Assembly: GCA_000999395.1 (NCBI GenBank)
Contig: LCOM01000033.1
Location: 1 to 17,230 of the forward strand
Origin: Parcubacteria group bacterium GW2011_GWA2_47_7
GTDB lineage: Bacteria; Patescibacteriota; Minisyncoccia; Phycocordibacterales; UBA6899
DNA: 17,230 bases
Direction of reading: 5' to 3'
Shown one piece after another: positions 5,957 through 14,568 of this stretch (its first letter is position 1; the number at the start of each line of letters is the position of its first letter). A program made the translations under genes and the position numbers. The notes beneath the pieces were generated by a model. That model was not told where the DNA came from, searched no databases, and saw only the letters and a list, made by a program, of their open reading frames with translations.

Positions 5957-6194
5957 CAAACAGCAGATTGACCTACTTCCTTTCGTGCTACTCTTGCCAT
6001 GTCAGCAGTTTAATCGAAAAGTTTTTTTGAAAACTGGCGCTTTATAAATACTAGCGTCTGTTAAGACCCTCAATTGATTATTACTCCGCATATCATCGGA
6101 AGATATAAGGATTTATGTTAATACGTTCGGCTGGACAGGTTGCGTAATTAATATATGCGAGACACACAGTAGAAGTTTTGATAATGAGGGTTGA
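5957..6194. other. Intergenic region between convergent dut and recG
   Basis: AT-rich sequence of 238 bases. A CAGTTT/AAACTG pairing near 6005-6034 with a T run inside the loop is not a convincing terminator. I see no gene or RNA here. Confidence 0.5.
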
Positions 6195-8393
6195 TCACTC
6201 AAAATGCGATTTTGTTCGTTCCTCGAGCTGTTTTTTTAAAGTCGGATATTTTGCTAGCGCGAGGTCTCCACTCAAAATGCGTTTCGCTTCTTCGCGGGCG
6301 GCTTCGACCATTTTGAGATTTTTTATGGCTTCCATTCCGATGTCGGAGATGCCCCACTGCTTGCCCCCGCCAAGCTCGCCCGAGCCGCGGAGGGCGAGAT
6401 CCATCCCTGAGAGTTCAAAGCCATTTTTTGCGGTGGTGAGCGCCTTAAGGCGTTCGAATGTCTTCTCGGTCTTTGTTTCGGAGAATAAATAACAATATGC
6501 CTGATGGGTGCTTCGTAGAACACGACCTCGAAGTTGATGGAGTTGCGCTAACCCGAAACGCTCTGCTCCCTCGATGATGATGAGTGTCGCATTAGGTACG
6601 TTCACGCCGACTTCAACGACTGAGGTAGCAACGAGAATATCCGTATCTCCGGCGGCGAACAGTTCCATGACATCATCTTTTTCGGATGGCTTCATTTTGC
6701 TGTGCAGGATGTCGATTTGAAATTCCGGGAATATTTTTTCCTGTAATCGAGTTGCCTCTTCTTTGACGGACTTCGCAATAATTGCCTGCTCCTTGTCGGG
6801 GTCCGGTTCATCGATGCGTGGGCAAATCACGTATGCTTGGCGACCAGCTTTAATCTCCGTGCGAATTTTTTCATATACGGCTTCGCGTTTCCCGACGGGA
6901 ACAATCTCGGTCACTACCGGTTTTCTGCCGGAGGGCATTTGGTCGAGGATGGAGAGATCGAGGTCGCCATAGAGCGTGAGTGCCAAGGTACGCGGTATCG
7001 GCGTTGCAGTCATCGAGAGGAAGTGTGGTGCGCGGACTTTGTCGCCATCCTCTTTTTGCACCAACTTCGCACGTTGCTTTGTGCCAAAGCGATGCTGCTC
7101 GTCGATGATGACGTAGGCCAAGTGTTTCCATTTCACACTCTTTTGAATGAGTGCATGCGTTCCGATGACAATGGGAATCTCACCGCTCGCGACCCATTTG
7201 AGGAATTGAGTTCGTGAAATATCCGTCCAGCCCGACGGGTTGACCTTTGATGGAAATTTTCGACAACCGGACCCCGTGATGAGCCCGATGCTCATTCCCG
7301 TTCCGACGAAATATTTAATGAATGATTCAAAGTGCTGTGTCGCAAGGATTTCCGTTGGGCACATATACGCCGTTTGCAGTGCCCCGTAACTTTGGCCGTT
7401 TGGGCGAGTGGTAACGGTCGCATAGATGGTCGCAGCGGCAACTGCAGTCTTTCCGCTTCCGACATCTCCTTCAAGAAGACGCAACATGGCGCGTGACGAT
7501 GCAAAATCGGTAAATATGGTATCCACTGCTCGTTGTTGCGCAGTAGTGAGCGGGAACCCCAGTTGTTTAATGAATTCGTCGATATTCTTTTTGTCCGGCG
7601 TAATGAGAAATGTCGGGTTTTGCTCGTAGCGCATACGTGATTGCTGCCTCTCGAGTTGGATAAAGAAAATCTCCTCGAACGCAAATCGTTTCCGTGCGGA
7701 AAGCGCATGTTTTTCTTCACGTGGTGCATGAAGCCAGACGAGTGCGGTGGCGAGCGAGGGGAGGTGGTAATTTTTGAGGATTGTTGCGGGAATCGGGTCT
7801 TTGAGCAAGTCGAATATTCCGCTTGCGCTCACTTTGCGAATTGCGTGATAAAACCATCGAGAGGTAATGCCTTTGGACTCAGGATAGACGGGGAGAAAAC
7901 GGTTTTCCGGGTCGATACCACCTTCTTCAAAAAGAGATGTCCCCGTATCACGTGGGAGCTCTGGAATCTTTTCGAGCTCAGGATTCACAAGCATAATGGT
8001 CGTTCCGCGCTTTTTGACTGTTCCTGACGCACGGACAAAATCTCCCGGCTGTACCATCTTTGCCATGTAGGCCTGGTGAAACCAGACAAGCTTCATTTTG
8101 CCGGTTTTATCACGCATGGTGGCTTCACCCATCGGTACGTGTCCACGAAAAGATTTTTTTGTGCCTGTCTTTTCGATCTGCCCGTAGAGCGTTACACGTT
8201 CGCCATCCTCCGCAAGCTCAATGGGAGAAGACTTACCGGCGTCGATATGCCTCGTTGGGAGATGGTAGAGGAGGTCGCAAAGCGTTATGAGCGAGAGACG
8301 TGCGAGTGCTTTCTTCTGCGCGTCAACGAGCCTAAAATGCGCAGTAATAAGGTCATCTGGTTGCATCGTTTTTCGTTCCATGAACTCCATCAT
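6195..8393 (-). CDS. recG: ATP-dependent DNA helicase RecG
   Basis: RecG remodels stalled replication forks and branch-migrates Holliday junctions. From ATG 8393 the product is 732 aa; a GTG at 8417 and ATGs at 8381 and 8366 are also possible, and the family's wedge domain begins only after the last of these, so the N-terminus is short. The OB-fold wedge spans about 65-140. The superfamily 2 helicase core has Walker A GDVGSGKT (309-316), motif Ia CPTEILATQH, DEQH (431-434), SMTATPIPRTL (TAT 462-464), and the late motifs EVGVNVPNAT and GAERFGLAQLHQLRGRV. The C-terminal TRG-like segment is LRGSGELGGGKQWGISDI. Motif VI reads GRVLR where GRVGR is usual. The gene is alone on its transcript, downstream of the exporter operon and separated from it by a terminator. 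Confidence 0.96.
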   Translation of the reverse strand: MMEFMERKTMQPDDLITAHFRLVDAQKKALARLSLITLCDLLYHLPTRHIDAGKSSPIELAEDGERVTLYGQIEKTGTKKSFRGHVPMGEATMRDKTGKMKLVWFHQAYMAKMVQPGDFVRASGTVKKRGTTIMLVNPELEKIPELPRDTGTSLFEEGGIDPENRFLPVYPESKGITSRWFYHAIRKVSASGIFDLLKDPIPATILKNYHLPSLATALVWLHAPREEKHALSARKRFAFEEIFFIQLERQQSRMRYEQNPTFLITPDKKNIDEFIKQLGFPLTTAQQRAVDTIFTDFASSRAMLRLLEGDVGSGKTAVAAATIYATVTTRPNGQSYGALQTAYMCPTEILATQHFESFIKYFVGTGMSIGLITGSGCRKFPSKVNPSGWTDISRTQFLKWVASGEIPIVIGTHALIQKSVKWKHLAYVIIDEQHRFGTKQRAKLVQKEDGDKVRAPHFLSMTATPIPRTLALTLYGDLDLSILDQMPSGRKPVVTEIVPVGKREAVYEKIRTEIKAGRQAYVICPRIDEPDPDKEQAIIAKSVKEEATRLQEKIFPEFQIDILHSKMKPSEKDDVMELFAAGDTDILVATSVVEVGVNVPNATLIIIEGAERFGLAQLHQLRGRVLRSTHQAYCYLFSETKTEKTFERLKALTTAKNGFELSGMDLALRGSGELGGGKQWGISDIGMEAIKNLKMVEAAREEAKRILSGDLALAKYPTLKKQLEERTKSHFE

Positions 8394-8556
8394 ACGCAAA
8401 TAGGATGAGGGTGTCACATGTTGGACTACCGCCCCATGTTCTGGTTGTTTTTTACCCCGTATTCATTTGTTGGTTTTTCAGAAATATCCAGTGATATATT
8501 TTGTTTAGTAATAAGTGTGTCGTCCCGACATCACCATGATGAGTTATTTTTGTTAA

Positions 8557-8589
8557 TAAAAAAAAGCAGAAATAATTCTGCGTTTTTTT
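8557..8589 (-). terminator. Terminator of the sigma/exporter operon
   Basis: GCAGAA (8566-8571) pairs with TTCTGC (8576-8581) around ATAA. Nine T residues follow on the minus strand (plus 8565-8557), and eight T follow on the plus strand, so it may act in both directions. It closes the operon running from 14274 and separates it from recG. Confidence 0.88.
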
Positions 8590-8612
8590 TGAACAATGAA
8601 GTTGGAGTGGTT

Positions 8613-9071
8613 TTATTGGACCACGGGTGCGCCGTTGTTTTGACGAGCAAATCCTTCCGGTCGCAGTTGTATTGATTCTGCAGTAATGCTTCCGTCCGGA
8701 TTTGCATTACCAGTCACCATGATATTCTTTCCCGCAGACACATCTGTAATCGTTCCAGCTGCCATCATGCTAATTTGCGTAGTTGGTGAGTAAAACACCA
8801 CCTTTGAGCTACCGTCTTGTGTTTTGACGGTGATGCTTTGTGTGTCGATATTGATGACTTCTCCTCCGCTAAATCCACCTCCCGTGCGTGCAACTCTTGC
8901 ACCTGCGACGCCTCCTGCCCCCGCTCCACCCTGGCGATCAGCATACGCACCGTTCGCGCCTGCGAATGAAGTTGTCGCAGCGGATGCCTTCTTTGTCCCG
9001 AAATAATACCCTCCTCCTCCGAACACAATCGCAGAGACCACCAAGCCAACGATAAATTTCTGATTATTCAT
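8613..9071 (-). CDS. Membrane-anchored DUF5666-like protein (152 aa)
   Basis: The last gene of the seven-gene operon, 26 bases after the remnant end of the permease. Residues 6-25 form one membrane helix or signal anchor, with a glycine patch GGGGYYFG. Residues 36-70 are Gly/Ala-rich and probably flexible. Residues 68-137 resemble the small beta domain called DUF5666: GEVINIDTQSITVKTQDGSSKVV, then a T-T-x-I segment, then a D-V-S-A-G-K-x-I-x-V-x-G turn and DGSITAESIQL. The function of that domain is unknown; such proteins often occur beside MacAB-type exporters, which suggests an accessory role outside the membrane. A second protein with the same layout starts at 13245 near the front of the operon. 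There is no Shine-Dalgarno. Confidence 0.8.
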   Translation of the reverse strand: MNNQKFIVGLVVSAIVFGGGGYYFGTKKASAATTSFAGANGAYADRQGGAGAGGVAGARVARTGGGFSGGEVINIDTQSITVKTQDGSSKVVFYSPTTQISMMAAGTITDVSAGKNIMVTGNANPDGSITAESIQLRPEGFARQNNGAPVVQ

Positions 9072-9097
9072 ATATTATTTATTATATTAATTTCTCA

Positions 9098-10208
9098 CTA
9101 TTCATAACGTAATGCTTCTATTGGGTTTAATCGTGCCGCACGCTGTGCCGGATAATATCCGAACACAATACCGATACCTGCTGACACTCCAAATGCTAAA
9201 AGTACGGAGGCCGTTGAAATAGAAGTTTGAATGATGCCGAGCGAGCTGAAGCCATATGCAATCAGCCAGCCGAGGTTCGGTGACGGTCGTGAGCATCATG
9301 TTCATAATCCCAATACCACCAACAACGAGTGAAATTCCCGCAATCGCAGAGAGAAGAAGTGTGAGTGTGGTTGTAATGCTTGATGCGCTAGAGACAAGGT
9401 CTGATTGATTGAGTACACTGAAGTCTGCCATCGTGGGGTCAGAGATCTTGTGGCGCTCCATAAGGAGTGCGGTGACTTCCTCTTGTATGGTCGTCATGGT
9501 GTCAGGACTTGGTGCTTGAATGCTGATGGTAGTAACGTAATCATCTCCGGCGAAGAATTTTTGTGCACTTGAAATTGGAATGAATATCATGTCATCCTGG
9601 CTCCCAAATCCCGACCCGCCTTTGGATTTGGTGACGCCGATAATTCGAAATTCCATACCCTTGATACGCATTGTTTGTCCTACGACTGAACCCGCATCGA
9701 GACCGAACAGGTCATCCCGTGCAGTTGGCCCGATTACTGCAACTTTTGCGAGACTTTGTACTTGTCCCGCAGTAATAAAAGAGCCCTCATCGATTTCAAT
9801 ATTGCGAACGCTCGGATATGCGGGGACTGTCCCGACGATTGATGTGTTTGTATTTTTTCCTTTAGTGGTCACCTGATAGCGCCCAGTGAGCTCCGGTGCA
9901 ATCGCATTGGCGGAGGTGATTTGCGCCGTCAGAGCATCTGCATCGGCTTGAGTGAGGGTCCGCGCATTTCCGCGTCCTTGACTCACCTGGGAGCCGACGC
10001 CACGTGCTTGTCCAGGGGAGACGATGATAAGGTTAGAACCGATAGACTGGATGCTTGCCTCGATACTCCCTTGCGCACCTTGCCCGATAGATACCATTGC
10101 AATAACCGAACTGATGCCGATTACAATTCCAAGCACGGTAAGGCCGGAACGAATCTTGTTCGCAGAAAGAGCAATGTATGTTTCTTCAAGAATATCCTGG
10201 AACTTCAT
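9098..10208 (-). pseudogene. MacB-type ABC permease disrupted by internal deletion and frameshift
   Basis: The frame is a normal MacB-like permease up to Glu311: TM1 about 20-42 (GLTVLGIVIGISSVIAMVS), a large extracytoplasmic domain about 43-270, and TM2 about 277-305 ending IGIMNMMLTTVTE. The expected next segment is the R-E-I-G-L-R-K-A-x-G-A coupling helix followed by TM3. It is absent. The original frame runs on with unrelated sequence and stops at 9104-9102. In a different frame, 9271-9098 encodes a good family C-terminus: GWLIAYGFSS, then VSAGIGIVFGYYPAQRAARL and NPIEALRYE at a TAG. So roughly 40 residues are lost and the frame is shifted. The start ATG overlaps the ATPase stop by four bases (ATGA). 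Either this is a true lesion that kills the exporter, or it is an assembly collapse. Confidence 0.85.
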
Positions 10209-10912
10209 ATCGTTTTTTTTGTTTTACTATTATCCGTCTTGCGGTCTTCGGTAATTTTCCCGTCGCGGATAAAGACGATTCTATCGGCGTGTTCGGCAAC
10301 TTCTTGTTCGTGAGTAATGATGACAATCGTTCTGCCTTCTTCGCGATTGAGTTTCTGAAATGTCTCAAGTACAATTTCCCCTGTTTTGGTGTCGAGATTT
10401 CCTGTTGGCTCGTCCGCCAGAATCAGTGTTGGATTATTCACAAGCGCACGGGCGATAGCAACACGTTGAATCTGTCCTCCTGAAAGTTGATTTGAGAGAT
10501 GAGTAAAATGTTCCTCATCGAGCCCCACTGCGGCGAGCGCCTTCCGTGCACGCATTTCTCTTTCCTCACCCCCAATCCCTTCGTAAATCAAGGGGATCAT
10601 GACATTTCTGAGTACGCTGGTGCGGGGAAGGAGATTGAATGACTGAAATACGAATCCGATATGCTCCCTGCGAATATCGGCAAGTTCGTCGTCGGAAAGC
10701 GTCGAAACATCTTTACCATCGAGTACGTAGGTCCCGTTGGTTGGCGTATCGAGTGCCCCCATGATGTGCATCATGGTTGATTTTCCGGAACCCGATGGGC
10801 CCATGATGGCCACAAATTCACCATCCTCGATACGGAGACTGACGTCGGAGAGTGCAAGGTATCCTCCTGCTCCGGTCTCGTAGCTCTTTGATATATTTTG
10901 TAATTCAATCAT
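10205..10912 (-). CDS. ABC transporter ATPase, MacB/LolD type
   Basis: Powers the MacB-type permease encoded next. The 235-aa product has Walker A GPSGSGKST (38-46), Q-loop Gln90, the signature LSGGQ (143-147), Walker B LILADEPT (163-170), a D-loop with NLD, and switch His201. The SFNLLPRTSVLRNVMIPLIY segment is typical of the lipoprotein/macrolide exporter ATPases rather than importers. I chose ATG 10912 because MIELQNISKSY is where the family begins; the frame is open further upstream but there overlaps the adaptor gene. It starts four bases after the adaptor stop and overlaps the permease by four bases, so translation is probably coupled. The basic C-terminal tail (KTDNSKTKKTI) is a common variable end. 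Confidence 0.95.
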   Translation of the reverse strand: MIELQNISKSYETGAGGYLALSDVSLRIEDGEFVAIMGPSGSGKSTMMHIMGALDTPTNGTYVLDGKDVSTLSDDELADIRREHIGFVFQSFNLLPRTSVLRNVMIPLIYEGIGGEEREMRARKALAAVGLDEEHFTHLSNQLSGGQIQRVAIARALVNNPTLILADEPTGNLDTKTGEIVLETFQKLNREEGRTIVIITHEQEVAEHADRIVFIRDGKITEDRKTDNSKTKKTI

Positions 10913-10916
10913 GGTT

Positions 10917-12701
10917 TTAGTTGCGAGGCATCCGTGCACCTCCGCCTCCGAAGAGGCTCGGTGCTGTAGCCGGTGCCACCGTGGTCGGAGCGATGATACG
11001 GGTGACGATGAATTGCCCATCAGTGAGTCCTGAAACAATCTCTGTGAGTGTGTCATTGGTGAGTCCCGTGATGACCACTTGTTCGCGGGGAAGTGTGGCG
11101 CTTACAATTCCGGTATTGTCGGAGACGCTCGTAGTGTTGTCGATGATGTTCACATATGAGACGTCGCCGCGTGTTTTGACCGCACTCGACGGAACGGCGA
11201 GGGTATCAAGCTTGAGGTCGGTGACAATCGAGGCATTTACTGTCATGCCGGGTTTTACTCTATCGTCTTGTGTATCGAATCCTATTTTTACCGTGTATGA
11301 TACGACACCCTGAGAAACCGTACCGAGTGTGTCGACGTCGGCGATGCTACCGGCAATTGACAGTCCATCGACCGCGTCGAATGTCAGGGTGACCTTTTGC
11401 CCCATTTTGACATTGGCCGCATCAATTTCGTTGAGAGTTATCTCTGCAATTTTTTGTTTGGTAATGAGCGTCGCGATAATAGTAGAAGGGGAGACGCTGT
11501 CCGCCTTCTTGCTGTTTAGCGTTGCGATCGTTCCGTCAAAAGGTGCTCGTACATAGTAGTCTGCGAGCGCATTTTTGGCATCTTGAAGCGATGCTTTGCG
11601 TTGATCAATGGTTATTTGTGACGAACGAATATCGAGAGTGTCCGCTCCGGCCTTCAGTTTTGCGAGAGACTTTGTGCTTTCATCGATTGACCTGTCCGCG
11701 TCGATAATAGAGCTCTTATTGTTCTTGATTGTTGTCGTGATAGAGAGAAGACTGGAGAGTTGCGCATTGACCTTCCCAGTGTAGCCATTCAGCGTACTGA
11801 GTTGCGAGTCCGCGAGGGCTGGGATGTTCTTGTTGTGCTGCGTCATTTGGTCCTCAAAGAATTGAATGAGGTTATTTGCACTTTTGACCGCATCAGACAT
11901 GGCCAGAGCGGTGTCATATGTTTGAGCGAGAAGATCCTCTATCTTTGTAGCATCGTCGGTACGGCTGAGTGTTTTAAAATTCAGGAAATTGGCATTATAT
12001 TTATCCAGAGCAATTTTATACTTTGCATCCGCATCCGCTCCATAGATGGGTCCATGGAAATCAAAAAGGCCTGCAGTACTTGCGTAATAGTCGATATTGT
12101 TCACATTGGTCCCACCGAGTTGATTACTCGTCGTGAACAAGAGATCATGCATTCCGGAAATGATGTTGGGCAGATCGAGAAAAGCATTCGAAATCGCATT
12201 AAATCCGTCATCGTATGCCTTTGCAAGACCATCCTCGGCATTTTGCTTTGAGGTGATCTGTCTCGCCAGCGAATTCTCTGATTGAGTCAGCTGTAGATCA
12301 TCGGGGGGTTGCATTAGTTTTTCCATGGAGAGTTTCGCCGTTTCAAGGTTTGTCTCGGCGTCGCGGACTGCTTTTTGCGCATCAGTAGTATCGAGTTGTG
12401 CAATGAGCGTACCGGCCTTGACGTCTTGTCCGTTGCTCGAGACCCCAAGATAAATGATATCGCCGGATGCCTTTGGCTTCAGGTCTAGCTGATTGACCGT
12501 TCCGACTTGGCCGGAACCGGACACTGATGAGATAATCGTTTGTATCGTAGTTTGCCCGATAACATAATGTGGCACTGCCGGTACTGCAGTAAGCGTTTTG
12601 TATCCTTTGTATCCCCCGTAGAGCATAACGAGAATAACAACTCCGCTAATAAACTTGTGCGCACTCGCGTATTTTTTGATTGCAAGAAATTTACTGTTCA
12701 T
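10917..12701 (-). CDS. MacA/HlyD-type adaptor (membrane fusion) protein with large helical insert
   Basis: Periplasmic or extracellular adaptor of the exporter. In the 594-aa product, a cytoplasmic basic N-terminus is followed by one membrane helix (about 17-36). The first lipoyl half-motif is about 70-105 (SGDIIYLGVSSNGQDVKAGTLIAQLD). A helical hairpin region spans about 106-380, then the second lipoyl half (VRAPFDGTIATLNSKKADSV, about 384-403). The beta-barrel lies about 415-495 and the membrane-proximal domain about 500-570, ending in a Gly/Pro-rich tail. Typical MacA proteins are about 370-400 aa. The extra length lies between the coiled-coil arms (about 155-335) and is rich in Asn, Asp and aromatic residues. 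In a one-membrane cell this insert might replace the TolC-contacting tip; that is inference. The gene has no clear ribosome site and lies 13 bases after its upstream neighbour. Confidence 0.92.
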   Translation of the reverse strand: MNSKFLAIKKYASAHKFISGVVILVMLYGGYKGYKTLTAVPAVPHYVIGQTTIQTIISSVSGSGQVGTVNQLDLKPKASGDIIYLGVSSNGQDVKAGTLIAQLDTTDAQKAVRDAETNLETAKLSMEKLMQPPDDLQLTQSENSLARQITSKQNAEDGLAKAYDDGFNAISNAFLDLPNIISGMHDLLFTTSNQLGGTNVNNIDYYASTAGLFDFHGPIYGADADAKYKIALDKYNANFLNFKTLSRTDDATKIEDLLAQTYDTALAMSDAVKSANNLIQFFEDQMTQHNKNIPALADSQLSTLNGYTGKVNAQLSSLLSITTTIKNNKSSIIDADRSIDESTKSLAKLKAGADTLDIRSSQITIDQRKASLQDAKNALADYYVRAPFDGTIATLNSKKADSVSPSTIIATLITKQKIAEITLNEIDAANVKMGQKVTLTFDAVDGLSIAGSIADVDTLGTVSQGVVSYTVKIGFDTQDDRVKPGMTVNASIVTDLKLDTLAVPSSAVKTRGDVSYVNIIDNTTSVSDNTGIVSATLPREQVVITGLTNDTLTEIVSGLTDGQFIVTRIIAPTTVAPATAPSLFGGGGARMPRN

Positions 12702-12714
12702 AAAAATATGATGA

Positions 12715-13245
12715 TTAATTAGCTGCGGAACCTTCTATCGCGGGGATCGTACCCGTGGCAGATTCGATCATTTTTTCGTATCCAGGTGGTGTGGGAAGGA
12801 TGCGGATGAGTCGTGCGACAATCTCGCCGTCATCGTTCGGAGACCCGATGACGATGATTGCATCATTCAGCTTGAGGTCCTGCGCCGTAGTTGCGCCTAT
12901 TGATGAGCGGAATTCAGTGTCGTCGTTCGTGAGAATAATTTTTTCGACAAGATCGGGACTTTCGACGATGATTGTCGGAAGCGCGATTTTGATAATCTTT
13001 CCAGTTGCTCCGTGTGCATTAGTAAAACCTCTCCCGCCCATTCCTCCGGTCCGCAGTATTGATTCATCGCGCTCTTCAAATGCTCGATAATAGTTATCAC
13101 CCATATGATACGAAAAACCGGCGCGATGAAATCCGATGAATACTCCTAGTTGAAATATCACCAAGACGAGGACAAGAACGCCGATACCCAAGGCGACACG
13201 GGTGAATTTTTTTGATCTGACAAATTCGTTAAAGTTTATCGTCAT
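12715..13245 (-). CDS. Membrane-anchored DUF5666-like protein (176 aa)
   Basis: Third gene of the operon. A basic N-terminus (VRSKKFTR) precedes one membrane helix (about 16-38, VALGIGVLVLVLVIFQLGVF). A linker with a Gly/Arg patch (TGGMGGRGF) follows, then a beta-rich domain (79-150) with the same pattern as the protein at 8613-9071: GKIIKIALPTIIVESPD, then ILTNDDTEFR, then DLKLNDAIIVIGSPNDDGEIVARLIRIL. The positions of the T-x-x-x-R/I strand, the D-L-K-x-x-D-x-I-x-V-x-G turn and the D-D-G-E-I-x-A motif match DUF5666. The tail is Pro/Ala-rich. It is placed 10 bases after the upstream gene and 13 before the adaptor, so it is probably made with the exporter. No catalytic residues are evident. 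Confidence 0.8.
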   Translation of the reverse strand: MTINFNEFVRSKKFTRVALGIGVLVLVLVIFQLGVFIGFHRAGFSYHMGDNYYRAFEERDESILRTGGMGGRGFTNAHGATGKIIKIALPTIIVESPDLVEKIILTNDDTEFRSSIGATTAQDLKLNDAIIVIGSPNDDGEIVARLIRILPTPPGYEKMIESATGTIPAIEGSAAN

Positions 13246-13255
13246 ACGTTATGTA

Positions 13256-13705
13256 TTAGGCAAAATGATGAGTAAAGACAGCGCGAGAGTTTTTTGTCGC
13301 ATGGCGCACAGACTCCAATAATGTGAAGAGTGCAAGGAGTATCATTGTGATGCCAAGGATGGGGAGGGATTCGATAAGGGTGATACTAAATTCCTTCCAG
13401 TACGAAAGAATCACCGCACTATCCGAGAGGGCAAGCGATGCATAATCAACGAAACCTGACTCTATGGCTTGTGTTACTGCAGAAGAGGTGAGGGGGACGA
13501 GACTTATTCCGGCTCCTAATCCAAGGAATGAAAAAAGTGCAAATTTGATGCGCATGGCACGGATACGAATTTTGTCGACACTCGTAAGAACTGATTGATA
13601 TAAAGCTTCGGGTGCCTCCGCCCTTGGGAGCCGTTGAAACAGCTCTTGGTATGTTGATTTCATATCAGTTCTACGGTCGAGCATCCTTACTGGGTGCACT
13701 TGCAT
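13256..13705 (-). CDS. Two-TM membrane protein, candidate sigma-factor regulator
   Basis: It lies five bases after the ECF sigma gene, the usual position of an anti-sigma factor. The 149-aa product (from ATG 13705; ATG 13684 and 13663 are alternatives) has a short polar N-terminal part and two clear membrane segments, about 55-78 (FALFSFLGLGAGISLVPLTSSAV) and about 108-130 (ITLIESLPILGITMILLALFTLL). The N-terminal segment (TYQELFQRLPRAEAPEALYQSVLTSVDKI) could be the sigma-binding helix region, but I do not see the H-x3-C-x2-C zinc motif of the ZAS family. So the role as anti-sigma factor rests on position and topology only. The C-terminus (SRAVFTHHFA) is short and would be cytoplasmic with two TM helices. 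Confidence 0.8.
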   Translation of the reverse strand: MQVHPVRMLDRRTDMKSTYQELFQRLPRAEAPEALYQSVLTSVDKIRIRAMRIKFALFSFLGLGAGISLVPLTSSAVTQAIESGFVDYASLALSDSAVILSYWKEFSITLIESLPILGITMILLALFTLLESVRHATKNSRAVFTHHFA

Positions 13706-13710
13706 ATGAA

Positions 13711-14274
13711 CTACACAGGTCTAGCGATAAGTATTGACCTCAACTTTTGAAGAGCACGCAGGTGCTGGCTTTTTACGGTATTTCGCGACTTGGTGAGTAT
13801 CTCTGCTATCTCGTCAAAAGTCAGACCTTCTTCATAGTGAAGAGTGAGTACCTCACGTTCCGGAAGGGACAATTGCTGTAGTGCTTTTTCGAGTTCTCCA
13901 ACGAGTTCTTGGCGAGCAAATAATTCATCGGGAAGAGGTTCGGCATCCGCGATCGTATCAATGAGTACGTTATTTCCTGAGGCTGTATCAAAATACGAGA
14001 GAGGGACTGATTTCTTTTTGCGCAGTATGTCGATTGCGGCATTTCTAGCTATGGCAAGAAGCCACGTAATCAGTCTGCGTTTGGTGTCATACGAAGAGAG
14101 TCGCTTCCACGCATTCACAAAAGTTTGCTGGGTGACGTCTTCTGCCGTATCTTTGTCGCTCACGAGACGTAGAGAAAAAGCATACACGTGGTCGATGTGC
14201 ATTCGTACAAGTTCGGCAAACGCTTTCTCGTCACCATCCAAAGAGCGCACGACAAGTTCCGAGTCATCAGTCAT
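13711..14274 (-). CDS. ECF-type RNA polymerase sigma factor
   Basis: An alternative sigma factor of the extracytoplasmic function class, first gene of the seven-gene operon. The 187-aa product has region 2 (about 15-85), including the core-binding segment AEDVTQQTFVNAWKRL and the -10 recognition helix around LITWLLAIARNAAIDILRKKK. A linker with many acidic residues (91-125) separates it from region 4 (about 125-180), with LSLPEREVLTLHYEEGLTFDEIAEIL and the helix-turn-helix SRNTVKSQHLRALQKLR. ECF factors usually activate their own operon and are held by a membrane anti-sigma factor, probably the next gene. I cannot point to a convincing ECF promoter upstream; the upstream DNA contains structured repeat copies. 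ATG 14274 has no ribosome site, so initiation may be leaderless or SD-independent. Confidence 0.95.
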   Translation of the reverse strand: MTDDSELVVRSLDGDEKAFAELVRMHIDHVYAFSLRLVSDKDTAEDVTQQTFVNAWKRLSSYDTKRRLITWLLAIARNAAIDILRKKKSVPLSYFDTASGNNVLIDTIADAEPLPDELFARQELVGELEKALQQLSLPEREVLTLHYEEGLTFDEIAEILTKSRNTVKSQHLRALQKLRSILIARPV

Positions 14275-14335
14275 GTCTGTAATTCAATCACGTAATCAGG
14301 TGAATGGGGAGGGGGGGCTCTCTGCTTGCAAAAGC

Positions 14336-14437
14336 AGTACGTCTTTACGATGCATATAGCATCGGAATGTTTCGCGCATAACACCACGTGGAGTACTTTC
14401 ATGTTTATGTTCCTCGCAGCCGTTAAAAAATTGGTCA
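14336..14437 (+). repeat. Structured repeat family, copy I (degenerate)
   Basis: Shares AGTAC, the first hairpin (TGCAT..AGCAT-CGGA-ATGTT..GCGCA), AACACCACGTGGAGTACTTTCAT and the end TTAAAAAATTGGTC with copy II, but its second hairpin is eroded. It is preceded by a hairpin CTGCTT-GCAA-AAGCAG (14322-14337) and a G-rich tract (14305-14318), as is copy IV. Confidence 0.65.
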
Positions 14438-14568
14438 CTCAGTAACGCAATCCGAAGACGAATGAAGGAGGTTGCGGGAATTTCTCGGCTTACAAACTGG
14501 AGTGAAAAAGAAAGAGAGCTTGCTCGCTTTTCTTTCGAGCGATGAGTTTGTATGTTTCATGCAGTCGC

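Noticed and set aside
10913..11056. N-terminal extension of the ABC ATPase to 283 aa
   Set aside because: The extra 48 residues overlap the adaptor gene in another frame and do not resemble the family; ATG 10912 is the natural start.
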